From a virus: a stretch of 25,481 nt of DNA. The notes under the pieces were generated by a model. That model did no database searches. It was not told where the DNA came from and saw nothing but the letters and a program-made list of their open reading frames with translations. The DNA lies in IMG/VR virus record IMGVR_UViG_3300006754_000148, positions 1 to 25,481 of that record. One strand, given 5' to 3'. Both the position numbers and the translations under genes were made by a program. The number at the start of each line of letters is the position of its first letter. The first letter of the stretch is position 1. Shown here piece by piece: positions 17,501-23,759 of this stretch.

Positions 17501-18784
17501 CAATACTTTAAAGATGCTGGGAAATGGGGGTTAGGAGATCCACTTGGATTAGTCCCTCCACACATGGAATTAAATCCGCAAGAAAATGCTGATGGTTGGA
17601 AAATAAGAATGCTTAGTACATTGGGTGGCCTTAATGTTTATGAACTAAACAAAGATCAACAAATGAATATGGTTGGCCAGATCAGACGAGAATGGGCAAA
17701 CATTATTAGCAAGGCAAAAGAGGAAGGACTAGATATCCCATCTTGGTCTGACTTAGTTGATGCTGGCAAACTTGAAAGAGCTAACGATGTGTTAATGATG
17801 CTCATTTTCCAAGGGCTTGATAAAGCTGACTATAAGAATAGGCTGGCAAGTTATCTTCCTGAAGGGATTCGAGAAAAATTTGAGGATGAGATAGGTGTCC
17901 CATATGATGCTATTACAAGGGATCTTGTAAGCGAAGAAGACTATGCAAAGAATGTCGAGTACGCTATTGAAACTTTCCGCATCCTATTAAACGATGGAGA
18001 AGAAACAGGCAAGATTCAAGTAGCCCCTGAGATTAAATTAGAGATAGCTATGGCATTAACTAGTCCGCAAACATTGGCGGACTATGAAGCAGCAGGAATA
18101 CAGCCATTCAGGGAGAACCAGTTTCTGCGGGATGACCCTACAGAAAAGAATGTCGAAAGAGCTAACAAGTACATAGAGATTATGCTTAATGCTGCTGGAT
18201 TAGATAAAGAAACGGCGCGAGCTATGCGTCCTGTTACTACAGAGATAGAACAATTCTATAAGGATGGTGTAAAAGCAGGCTTAGAAGATTGGGAAATATA
18301 CTTAAAGATTGTAGATGAACTTTCTCGTAGAGAGCTGGCAGTCATGTCCGGACTATTGTTTGGAGCTGGGGTAGAAACGTTACCAGAATTTGATAATGAT
18401 AAAAGCAGAACCGTAGAAGAGCTGAAAAAGCTACAAGAAAGCGGTGTGAATCAGCGAGCTAAGTTCTTAATAATAGCTAACCTACTTGGGATAGCAGTAA
18501 CACCTGGGATGATAGATAGTTTTGTTTTGTACGGAAAACGTAACTTAAGTAATGCTGAACTTGCATTCCTAGCATTGGAACCTAACCCTACGATACCTAA
18601 TAGGAAAGACCCTCGAACTGATGAAGAAAAAATACGTGATGCTATGAATGCTCAAAGCGCATTAGGAACATCCATGTCAGGAACTCCAGTACCTCCGGAT
18701 CTTACTCCGTCTGCTCCGCCTGCTCCGTCTGCTCCACCTGCTTCATCGGGATCTTCTTTGGGGCAATGGCAGATTGGGGAATAA
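8594..18784 (+). CDS. Giant 3396-residue putative internal/ejection virion protein
   Basis: One uninterrupted 10.2-kb frame encoding a protein of roughly 380 kDa. The N-terminus is acidic and proline-containing (residues 1-60). Residues 278-289 are a perfect EF-hand loop (DRNQDGRLDAYE). They are followed by GWGWANAGNALNLG and MEIALDPLTWATLG, wording seen in other giant phage proteins. Residues about 850-1750 are dominated by Lys/Glu/Leu helical, coiled-coil-like sequence. Residues about 2580-2800 hold KPAFHIRNEVGN (from K2584), FFEDNARLAMF (2736-2746) and FDYGDLT followed by RFYTWMRKNT (F2786), a block I associate with large polyvalent or injected phage proteins. The last 35 residues are Pro/Ser/Ala-rich. 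No lytic transglycosylase or peptidase motif was found. The ATG abuts the previous stop. The 3' end overlaps an opposing gene by 83 bp. It probably serves as an ejected core protein, in place of several smaller ones, inferred from size and context. Confidence 0.75.
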   Translation: MAIQEEDFNWSDLYDTLIEESTPPEELPDLEGFDPEDPDTWTSPTPVPTEPVKGSVAYERNLYYEQQYQEKEVAKWNEARDAEIAALYKQEEERMQAVYEDIETLSTLKDMDQYEALNHTELAKFTLQMSQSSDEEVVEWMQYILHMLKDYQPFKDVMYAVSDGTQTFDNLYNPELFKEPPRWQRMVGWVFSKVDAPLQEVLGIIGDVVELNFKSAYARLGHLGVDFYQLLTPDGVMKKILTPVLGETAGNIISGGAIFEAAEDFLKDQKSDVLLTRDRNQDGRLDAYEAFGIPDDFGKDIGWGWANAGNALNLGMEIALDPLTWATLGVGPAGKAALTSISKVAVHTGGKQAVKNVFTDAALKKLGKFSKAANLSDTQLQAAIDAINAGLARKAPWKVNRVEEWLGKSLSVTSKPDGLSIVESVIQAVGADVADEVAEAMLRAAPKIGVGTKQVKWSGKAAARTKRYGADTPFAQRAAKKADKYGALREGVEGATEKTVANLEKRIAKNLKIIQRRSGGGMGFGHGRYTRMMPFTRPMYQLWRRKGWTGSKDKFLNLTRATMQLGRTRFAGRRGTAPVSHGSDFAAKMRIVLELSADGVARTPAEMLDAYRQMALNASQGKATKVITDNKGNKVLKQLDAADRPVGQPETLWYNLQKHGVDADGLTPGGNQRRFVGREFDEQTGTVARPYNYVDPNVETAVRFWEEINPILKQQLSSVQETVFLNKAISEEHLARLAKIKGAPKKGTYGDLEAWVVKISDEAEQVTKDHLDSTLFKNKEVDDAGNVIETDQVLPPPVQVAGEEIDVMQKWLDSPESFGPPANTTVDDAVDAIDKRIASVEDTGPAGVNAHLEKAKGDKELLEGEANWSTLTNEDKQLSKNQGKGGVLENLEKEIDRLEDGITANEAASETARHGNKSEWNTLEGEYQKGVQEYLTIRSTLSQAVHHLELIKSLRASIRKTGKVPLFGKNGQIEAFYRGVQKGITDGKVIASKGKGLPDPPLNRQQVLDRKAAIKEQQAPLVAKKDNITELEMFELKFLESEWEWLDKVSKAHVNEGNKTKMTSHMTSLEKQAQGTVDAAEKALARITEKLEKLNVEKNLRQHVINAHEAVETERFLNTPLFDNIFDEDILRAIDNEISIEHYRPRTEAEAAPGEKMATKMGDEPGRKDIGQLKDPDKMQKLADLADKNPKQVVNTIAEDVEIVTLAQQITDLRNRAFISEIWDLIEAGNTKLRPRFNKNGTIDKRSLFYKRAKKEGLELGHLTKDDVSVLIDDASKSGIKVREGLETDLVTLQGEIIAKQKQLQELVEKNLNDPLHDFFARVNVAVGNDRQALFANEEFTAFADNLIAKTDDPVLKAASEDFMKIPVRMREGYRINPAAEDFKGVWIDDTHSLRSQKEQLRRNLRNKEKDLNVLDSKITKFEKRVKNHEDGVYDDLRSKVEGNRDVARVSPLPSQLELSELTEILYFMRENYKAFNIKGGKYTLANVNADEALKRTQFVSESTENIGLTARQDVMRDQIKSIDARISRLEEDIIFEHGGQVIPKNEFVALTANNKEWINLNRQRTIIREKLDTVSELRANTAKQKTKYDEFIEGTAPPPFEEDVRVLIDTVTEGIEHNDVLKKQWIERLKEIDAELDGYGKLDEIDESIDAIDTTYRSGQLEEMDKNLEKWEVQLNERYLTQEKHLLEEQIANISVRQKELNVLVGWWNLQDTLKVKDGKLITPGGEVLSQPRVGYKWSIDENGMLKEIPDASRVPEDMVKYGGTGKITQWEVGKVDEAHILPEHFDAGNKTPLIHYAEAQIPLDDFKNLAQEMYVAGLDPELLISRWNAAQQYRMLQKSDETATAYRELSVTRGLSEGSIPEGVGKTFLDVDLHSAGYKASKAGVSHGQSVSGKMRYALDDLKRKKDTLEKKIADTLDPLPSDIDSLNKLNKQIEELEDLYKQGIPVEGMLSGPAAPTKPIGLGEHIPGSGVPMQSDLVARMFHAIDDFEDFFVTAKEAGYGNMRSVLDDIEMDWAFEGGLKGKQVYDIGGDSQMMLPESLNKVSEVGPRAGPSGAEFGPSRVPDTLNIQREIGLEQGREAWAMFKPFVRPHDWVARKMGFLRTFNALADKHGKGLAEHVRETTNANVAAGTADKALLVRTLEEFPGEIVDVMKTVDQSFIDAATPLTQKKLTQGLHEKLTGWVRELRKTQGSMTRKGGKDGAERLAIYDSIKTAFPGYHPVTKMPVWKMVKRIVDQIDEFSLEQWEWISSITKGDTGFRHPVTGKIQRIADVDPTTYNPRIISAETYNQIDELRKAGGENWDTFESFTNQAMLAERLDAMVIAGELTQAEAAQIAKSMPGIIDTVIRPSKAKIIGQAQTADEIQTMLRSSGRLQARDFFPHVKNVARLNEKVREIFQSILKDSSNKDWVINNLYEQDPVQAWIRYAGDIEPKRIVYDTLGDLQDFVLHDRKLMDNNVGRPVFGERPAVIDGDLIVKYDGPGDPIFEFDFIDPVTGTKKKFKSNLHEPEKQFLDRLELVPELEGKYVAVETGTGAKLVDRDIADELVNNIIPKVTGELMPGKLARSLNVWTTGWATWVTVVKPAFHIRNEVGNLFNMIVGGFKNPKKLIDSMRLQYVSKQVRTHMQKGGYLKFDDALDDLARNERLMDPGQGGYGHTFTKITPDDVFNLNLAREHGILGTSFFNDIQKDISIFEQRKLREKATTTNRGRQAMNTLQRKYINNTITRHGRAMGTFFEDNARLAMFLDGLDQGLAPSAAAVRTKQFLFDYGDLTKTEEHIKNVSRFYTWMRKNTVLQARMLTSSPGSVWKAQKMTQGIMQNFFGWENTLSEKFEPDFYRDNGFMFGAHDYDFMVRMETPLISALETIEKVGWVLNLGDINPLIGFFGGEELENVLSIRDSRYPGQRGPLRIGQQISGLLDIFANGPKQAVDLTYQLADGKNMFTGKRIEEWGVKNTLFELVNLGIPALKQYFKDAGKWGLGDPLGLVPPHMELNPQENADGWKIRMLSTLGGLNVYELNKDQQMNMVGQIRREWANIISKAKEEGLDIPSWSDLVDAGKLERANDVLMMLIFQGLDKADYKNRLASYLPEGIREKFEDEIGVPYDAITRDLVSEEDYAKNVEYAIETFRILLNDGEETGKIQVAPEIKLEIAMALTSPQTLADYEAAGIQPFRENQFLRDDPTEKNVERANKYIEIMLNAAGLDKETARAMRPVTTEIEQFYKDGVKAGLEDWEIYLKIVDELSRRELAVMSGLLFGAGVETLPEFDNDKSRTVEELKKLQESGVNQRAKFLIIANLLGIAVTPGMIDSFVLYGKRNLSNAELAFLALEPNPTIPNRKDPRTDEEKIRDAMNAQSALGTSMSGTPVPPDLTPSAPPAPSAPPASSGSSLGQWQIGE

Positions 18785-19187
18785 CCTCAGCTTCAATATA
18801 CCTATCCTTACGTGCCTGTAACGTACCAATAAGTTCACGAATAGTATTATCCGCTTCAAGAATATGAGTATGCGTAGACTCAACCTCAACCTTAGACGTT
18901 CGAGCTTCACGAGCCTCACGCCTACGCTTTAAAGAACGATACTCTTTAATCATAGAAGAATCACCAGCAACAGCCATCTCACGCATACGTCTTTCAACCT
19001 GATCAAACGCAGCCTCCTCAGCATCAAGTAACTGTTCAGCAAATTCAGGGTCACGTTTCTCATGACGACGTAAAGTCTGAACAGTTATACCCGCATCACT
19101 ACAAGCTTCAGCTCTAGTCTTACCCACAGCAATAGCCATAAGTAACGCACTTCTTGTAGCAGCATCTTCTAAAGCAATCTTAGGCAT
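18702..19187 (-). CDS. Small terminase-like helix-turn-helix protein
   Basis: A 161-residue protein. Residues about 15-45 (IAVGKTRAEACSDAGITVQT then LRRHEKRDPEF) form a helix-turn-helix of the kind found in phage small terminase subunits, which bind the packaging site. A long helical region follows, with EAAFDQVERRMREMAVAGD and EYRSLKRRREAREART, then KVEVESTHTH, similar to the segment that ends the oligomerisation core in several small terminases. The last 40 residues are low-complexity and end in EQ/TEQ repeats. The ATG lies 8 nt inside the end of the primase-helicase gene, with AAAGGG upstream. It is the last gene of the leftward operon and its tail overlaps the opposing giant gene by 83 bp. 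A transcriptional regulator is the main alternative. Small terminase is favoured moderately. Confidence 0.5.
   Translation of the reverse strand: MPKIALEDAATRSALLMAIAVGKTRAEACSDAGITVQTLRRHEKRDPEFAEQLLDAEEAAFDQVERRMREMAVAGDSSMIKEYRSLKRRREAREARTSKVEVESTHTHILEADNTIRELIGTLQARKDRYIEAEVIPQSAIAPKKIPMKQVEQTEQAEQTE
18705..18740. repeat. Four-copy 9-bp tandem repeat coding on both strands
   Basis: Four tandem units, CTCCGTCTG, CTCCGCCTG, CTCCGTCTG and CTCCACCTG, differ at one or two positions each. Rightward they give the Pro/Ala/Ser repeats near the giant protein's C-terminus (SAPPAPSAPPAS). Leftward they give the VEQTEQAEQTE tail of the small-terminase-like protein. Because the period is a multiple of 3, copy-number change keeps both frames open. 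Confidence 0.85.
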
Positions 19188-21684
19188 TATCTATCACCCT
19201 TTCATAGTCTATAACATACACACGTTTCTGTTTACCAAGATGGAAAACTCTTTCTTTCTTCGCCCCCATATGATCCTCTAACCACCTACCAAAAGCAGTA
19301 TGTTTCTCAAAAGGTAACGGTAACCTTGGACCCCAAGGAGCATTCTGTATACGCATCAACTCAATAGTAGAGATACCTAACTTGTCTTCTTCTTCCAAAG
19401 CAAAGACAGCACGCTCCTCAGATTCATAAGCCCAACGTATCAGTTCAAGTATAGGATTCTCAGCAGAAGCTGTCTTAGCATCATGTATCACAAGATCCCA
19501 TGACTTATCAGGGATAACCAAACCGTTATCTAAATACTCTGCAAAGTCCTGCAACAAATTGTAACCATACTGTAACACTCTAAAGTTATTCATTTGCCTA
19601 CCACTCAAATGATCAGGCAAATGATTAACCTTAGGAAGAACAACCTCATTAGTTAAATAACTCTTATGCAACCAACTCAAATAAAGATACGCCATAGGCT
19701 GCTCCCACTCAAAGAACTCCATAGCCTCACGATTCTTCCCCTCCATAGGGATATTAATCATAATAGATCTATCAACATGAGACTTCTCAGACAACGTATC
19801 CTCACCAGTAACAATCACCGGCGTGTCCGTAAGAATCTGCGTAACCTCCGCACGATTCTGATTCATAGAACCCTTCGTAGATACCTGACCAGTATACGTA
19901 TCACGAAGTAATTGATCCAAAGTCTTCTTAGCATCATCCCTAGCGCCAGGCCGGTATTCGTCAAACCATACAGGGAAGGCATTGGAGGCCATGAAGTGAG
20001 ATGATATGGCGAAGGGGGTGGTGGTGGTCAGGTTGGAATTAATACGAGAGCCGGAAAACATGTAAGTAAGGATCTGCGTGAGGGTAGTCTTACCAGATCC
20101 ACTAGTACCAGACAGGTGCAAGATAGGAAACTCGTGTAGCAGGGGACGTAAAGGAGCAACAGCTAACCAACAAAGCATAGGCATAGTAACCTCATGCTTA
20201 TGCAAGTTAATCAAATTCTCTAAGATTTTACTAGCCCGCTCCTTAGTAACCTGTGTAGGTAACATAGTTAAACTGTCATCAATTTTAATACCAGTTTCTT
20301 TAGCTATGTACCGCCACTCCTGATCACCAATAGAACCATTAGACCAAACAAAATCTCCACGATGAAGACCCACTCTTGTAGTCATCCTACCCACAGGTTT
20401 CATTGTAGCTTCATTAAGAAGATACGAACCTAACTTCTGAGCATCTGTAGTGTTACCATAAAATTGACGAGCATGTGCCTGCGACCAATCAATAAGTTTC
20501 TGAACCGATCTAAAATGAGAACCAGTGATCGTCACCTGTCTTCCTGTAGGAGCAATACGACCTTCAACAGCCCATGTATCAGAACTCTCACCAATTAAAA
20601 ACCGTTCAATATCTATAGCCCAGTTAGTAATCTCAGCACCTTGTTGGTTATCAGAAGTTAACCTCCGATACAAATTACCAACACGTAAAATTTTCTGCGC
20701 TTCACCGAAAGGCATCTGCCACTTGTCAAACAAATCACGGATATCTTTCTCCTGCATATCAGCAACATCTTTATTGTCAGGCAAAGGAGTGATACTAACA
20801 TCAGCTCCACGAGCTGTAAGCCACTGAGCTACCTGAGTCCTACCCGAAGTACCCGCTGCATCCCCATCAAAGACAATAGAAATATCACGCTCAAGCCAAA
20901 CACTCGGATCATAAATACCTAACAGCTCTTGAATGTTTTGATTAGCACCAGGGAAACCAACAACAACATACCTATCCCCATACAAATAATCCATAACCCA
21001 AGTATCTGATTCTCCCTCACAAATAATTATAGGATCATCATTTTCCTGAAGCATGCGTAAAGATTCCCTTGACCCATACAAAGTCATCTTAGAACCAGCA
21101 CCAGCTCTTTTGCCACCACTCTTAGATAACGTCTTATACCCTACGACACGACTATCCTGATCATAGTAAGGAGTCCAAACCATTTCGTTCTCCATCACAT
21201 GAATATCAAAATTGTTTCTAAGATAACCAACAGGAGGCAAGCAAGGATGGTTACGAGAGTAGTAATAATGCCATCGTTCAGCAGCAGCCTCATTATGTTT
21301 AGGGTTAGGCCAACGAAAAGCACTTGACTTCTCCATGGTTTCATAATCAACGCCGGACTCTAACTGTGTAGCATAGAGCTGGCGAGCTAACTCAACAGCT
21401 TGATCGACAGACCACTCTGATTTAAAACGAAGGATGAGATCAAGGACAGAACCTTGCCACCCTTCAGCGAAATCGCCAACCCTCCACTCTTGTAACCTAC
21501 TCCTGAATACGTCGAGTGAAGGGTTGGCATCTTTTCTAAAAGGGGAAGAGTAACTAAGGCGTAACCTTCCCACAACTTGAGGTTCATGGTTGAAATAACT
21601 TAGAACAATGGCTGGATGCAATTCCCTTCTTATTACTTTGGCATTCGCCTGCCGAGCTATGGAATTAGCGACATCCGGTGTCAT
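19180..21684 (-). CDS. Primase-helicase (TOPRIM plus P-loop ATPase) without zinc ligands
   Basis: An 834-residue replication protein that probably primes and unwinds phage DNA. Residues about 40-90 match the shape of the DnaG-type CHC2 domain (SSPFRKDANPSLDVF, then WRVGDFAEGWQGSVLDLI), but the usual Cys/His ligands are replaced and no Cys occurs in the first 110 residues. The TOPRIM domain follows, with catalytic-type E223 in CEGESD and D273/D275 in VFDGDAAG, then PDNKDVADM. The C-terminal half is a P-loop ATPase, with Walker A GTSGSGKT (526-533, K532) and Walker B VWFDE (572-576), like the DUF927/superfamily-3-type helicases fused to phage primases. The start is fixed by AAGGAGG four bases upstream of the ATG. 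It sits 13 nt after the ssDNA-binding-like gene and overlaps the next gene by 8 nt. Confidence 0.8.
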   Translation of the reverse strand: MTPDVANSIARQANAKVIRRELHPAIVLSYFNHEPQVVGRLRLSYSSPFRKDANPSLDVFRSRLQEWRVGDFAEGWQGSVLDLILRFKSEWSVDQAVELARQLYATQLESGVDYETMEKSSAFRWPNPKHNEAAAERWHYYYSRNHPCLPPVGYLRNNFDIHVMENEMVWTPYYDQDSRVVGYKTLSKSGGKRAGAGSKMTLYGSRESLRMLQENDDPIIICEGESDTWVMDYLYGDRYVVVGFPGANQNIQELLGIYDPSVWLERDISIVFDGDAAGTSGRTQVAQWLTARGADVSITPLPDNKDVADMQEKDIRDLFDKWQMPFGEAQKILRVGNLYRRLTSDNQQGAEITNWAIDIERFLIGESSDTWAVEGRIAPTGRQVTITGSHFRSVQKLIDWSQAHARQFYGNTTDAQKLGSYLLNEATMKPVGRMTTRVGLHRGDFVWSNGSIGDQEWRYIAKETGIKIDDSLTMLPTQVTKERASKILENLINLHKHEVTMPMLCWLAVAPLRPLLHEFPILHLSGTSGSGKTTLTQILTYMFSGSRINSNLTTTTPFAISSHFMASNAFPVWFDEYRPGARDDAKKTLDQLLRDTYTGQVSTKGSMNQNRAEVTQILTDTPVIVTGEDTLSEKSHVDRSIMINIPMEGKNREAMEFFEWEQPMAYLYLSWLHKSYLTNEVVLPKVNHLPDHLSGRQMNNFRVLQYGYNLLQDFAEYLDNGLVIPDKSWDLVIHDAKTASAENPILELIRWAYESEERAVFALEEEDKLGISTIELMRIQNAPWGPRLPLPFEKHTAFGRWLEDHMGAKKERVFHLGKQKRVYVIDYERVIDNA

Positions 21685-21688
21685 TGTT

Positions 21689-21695
21689 CCTCCTT
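21689..21695 (-). promoter_or_regulatory. Consensus ribosome binding site of the primase-helicase
   Basis: On the minus strand the sequence reads AAGGAGG, then AACA, then ATG. It is the only near-perfect Shine-Dalgarno I noticed in the leftward operon and fixes the start at 21684. The upstream gene's stop (21698-21700) is 3 nt before it, so ribosomes finishing that gene can restart here. Confidence 0.8.
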
Positions 21696-21697
21696 AT

Positions 21698-22117
21698 TTA
21701 GAATTCAACCTTTTGGTCCTCGATTGGTATGTATGTACAACGTAGCCAAGGGCGATCACCATCACGGTTCTCTTCAAAAGTTGTTTGAACCTTGAACTTA
21801 GAACCCATCAAAGCATTTTGAATTGCTACATCATCAGGATCTTTAGCCCAGAAAGGCTCATCCAAATTACTATTAGCTGCTTGAAGTTTAGCGAAGGCCA
21901 TTGAATTAGCACGCTTGTTAGCTGAGAAATAAGTCCCATCCCAGAAACGTTCTCCACTATCTTGTTCACCTACGACTTCAAGCCATAAGTTCACGGAAGG
22001 ATAACCATTCCGTGTTTCTCCATTACGACATTCAACAACGATGACAGTATATTGGCCACCTTCTTCGGGTTGCCACCTCTCTTCCGCTCCTGAACGTAAG
22101 TCACTAAATGACGGCAT
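21698..22117 (-). CDS. DUF669/OB-fold-like putative ssDNA-binding protein
   Basis: A 139-residue protein that resembles the small phage proteins (DUF669-like) thought to coat single-stranded DNA beside recombinases. The N-terminus has the family's typical order: a short acidic start (MPSFSDLRSGAEE), then GGQYTVIVVECRNGETRNGYPSVNLWLEVVG (cited here from 20 to 50 by its key parts GQYTVIV and LWLEVVG). GERFWDGTYFSANKRAN follows, then a strand pair near the C-terminus (KFKVQTTFEEN, RPWLRCTYIP). The strand-rich layout fits an OB fold. Start ATG has AGGAG upstream. The gene lies between the Sak4-like ATPase (12-nt gap) and the primase, which supports a DNA-binding job in replication or recombination. 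The family assignment was made by eye, with moderate confidence. Confidence 0.6.
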   Translation of the reverse strand: MPSFSDLRSGAEERWQPEEGGQYTVIVVECRNGETRNGYPSVNLWLEVVGEQDSGERFWDGTYFSANKRANSMAFAKLQAANSNLDEPFWAKDPDDVAIQNALMGSKFKVQTTFEENRDGDRPWLRCTYIPIEDQKVEF

Positions 22118-22129
22118 AATATATTTCTC

Positions 22130-22861
22130 CTATTCTTCTCTATTTATTATTGAGATTATTTCTTTTATAGTTGGGTCTACAATATAACCCTTATCGTGAG
22201 CTTCTGCAATCTGCCAAAGCCTACACTTTGCATCTATCAAATCAGTCGGTTCAAAATGCAAGACAGTATGAGGTTTCCCATCGTTGTCACGTTGCATTTT
22301 CATAAACCCATGCACATCTACAAGACCAGGCAATCGTTTCCTAATCTGTCCCTCCAGAAGAGGACGCATAAAATGAGCCTCCCTATCTGTAGCTGAGATC
22401 AAACAAACATTAATAGGTTTAATAGCGTTAGGTTCAACTAACGATAGCAAATCCTCACATTGCATAAGCATGTGATTAAGCACACGATTCCAAGCATGAA
22501 AAGTAAACTCAGCATCAGGATTAAACTTCTGATTAGGTTGCTGCAGTTCACGCTTCAACTTTGTTTGGTACAGCGTAAGGCTGTCCACTGTAAATGTTTC
22601 AAACGGATGATCACCTAACTTAAGGTAATCAATAAGAAACTTAAGGTCATCCTCTTTCTTTATAGGATACACAACAGTCTCAGGTATACTCTCTTGATCC
22701 CAATCAGACCAGAGTTGTTTATACCCGCCATGTTTTGATTTGAAAGCCGCGCCTTCAACGTCAGCTATCAATGTAGGTGATGGACCAGTCAACCCAAAGG
22801 CTGTTTTACCTGATCCAAAGACACCATGTATATGTAAGTAAACTTTTAAATCACTCATCAT
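22130..22861 (-). CDS. Sak4-like RecA-family ATPase
   Basis: A 243-residue single-domain ATPase. Walker A is GVFGSGKT at residues 13-20 (K19). A second motif, VEGAAF, follows near residue 35, and a Walker B-like TFTVDSLTLYQ has D93 after the hydrophobic strand. A later strand, KPINVCLISATDREAHF, fits the sensor region of RecA-type folds. This pattern, the small size and the neighbours (ssDNA-binding-like protein and Cas4/RecB-like nuclease) fit the Sak4 group of phage single-strand annealing/recombinase proteins (AAA_24 in domain terms). Two ATGs are adjacent at the start, with AAGGAA upstream. The first one overlaps the nuclease gene end by 11 nt. It probably acts in recombination-dependent replication or repair. 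A replicative helicase loader is a less likely alternative. Confidence 0.75.
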   Translation of the reverse strand: MMSDLKVYLHIHGVFGSGKTAFGLTGPSPTLIADVEGAAFKSKHGGYKQLWSDWDQESIPETVVYPIKKEDDLKFLIDYLKLGDHPFETFTVDSLTLYQTKLKRELQQPNQKFNPDAEFTFHAWNRVLNHMLMQCEDLLSLVEPNAIKPINVCLISATDREAHFMRPLLEGQIRKRLPGLVDVHGFMKMQRDNDGKPHTVLHFEPTDLIDAKCRLWQIAEAHDKGYIVDPTIKEIISIINREE

Positions 22862-23759
22862 TTCCTTTCTTATGATCGATTGACATTACATATTCCCAAT
22901 CTTGGTTAGCACTCTTCGCCTCACATGCATCATAAAAGTTACACATAGAGGGACAAGTCCAAGTAGGTGAAGGTAAGTGTACTACGTCGTTACTTATCTG
23001 CCACATCAAATGATTAATTTCATCCTCAGCAATCTGAATTCTTTCAGGATCAAAACGCATCTGATTCAACTGCACATAAGGGGGCTTACCTTTCGTAGAT
23101 TTAATTTTCTTAATACGAAGATGACCACCAAAAGAAACAGGTCCATGTTTCGCCTCCATGATGATAGCCATAGCACGCATCTGCCAATCAGAATTCATCG
23201 GAGCTTGATCAACAGACGTACCAGTCTTGTAATCAATGATCCCTATCTGGTTAGTGACCCGATCAAGTACAATAAGGTCAGGACGACAGCGAAGCTCCCA
23301 ACCCAAGTCAAGCATGTGAGCATAATCTTCCTCCATAGAAATAATCTCATAACGATCAAAAAACTTTTCTTGCTCAAACCAAATGAAAGTTTGTGTCGCC
23401 ATGAACTTAGCGTAAGGAACTATATCAGTATAGATTTGTGTTTGAACCATCTCATTATCTGTGTAAGCAGCTACCCAAGAATCAATCTCTCTACTAGCTA
23501 CAGTAATAGCAGACATAGAACCACACTCAGGCTTCATAAAGGTAGGCAACCCCACCTCTATAAGAAAATGGACAAGAGAACCAAGGCACATAGCGTTAGC
23601 TTTCTTCGGCCCATCATATTCCCAACTAGCTTCACGCTGCCACTTAAACTTACGAGCGCATTGGCTATAAGCAACAAGCCCAGTAGCAGACACACTCATC
23701 TCTGCAGGATCAAGGCGTTCACCCTTATCATTAAACCTTTTTACTATTGTCAGCGACAT
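22851..23759 (-). CDS. Cas4/RecB-like PD-(D/E)XK nuclease with Fe-S cysteines
   Basis: A 302-residue nuclease probably processing DNA ends. I place the start at the ATG 23759 because GGGAG lies four bases upstream. The frame continues to a GTG at 23819 without a ribosome site. Key residues: H64 in CLGSLVHFL (motif I), D161 in CRPDLIVLD, D176 and K178 in IIDYKTG, and Q193 in SDWQMRAMA (QxxxY-like motif). C34 (YSQCARKFKW) plus C269, C273 and C279 (WTCPSMCNFYDAC) have the one-plus-three arrangement that in Cas4 and AddB/RecB-like nucleases holds a 4Fe-4S cluster. With the neighbouring Sak4-like ATPase and ssDNA-binding-like protein it looks like the exonuclease of a recombination set. No CRISPR array or cas1 is present, so a CRISPR role is not supported. 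Confidence 0.8.
   Translation of the reverse strand: MSLTIVKRFNDKGERLDPAEMSVSATGLVAYSQCARKFKWQREASWEYDGPKKANAMCLGSLVHFLIEVGLPTFMKPECGSMSAITVASREIDSWVAAYTDNEMVQTQIYTDIVPYAKFMATQTFIWFEQEKFFDRYEIISMEEDYAHMLDLGWELRCRPDLIVLDRVTNQIGIIDYKTGTSVDQAPMNSDWQMRAMAIIMEAKHGPVSFGGHLRIKKIKSTKGKPPYVQLNQMRFDPERIQIAEDEINHLMWQISNDVVHLPSPTWTCPSMCNFYDACEAKSANQDWEYVMSIDHKKGNDE

Noticed and set aside
8594-18784. Lytic transglycosylase or peptidase domain in the giant protein
   Set aside because: I looked for SLT-type and protease catalytic patterns by eye and found none convincing. A profile search could still find a divergent one.
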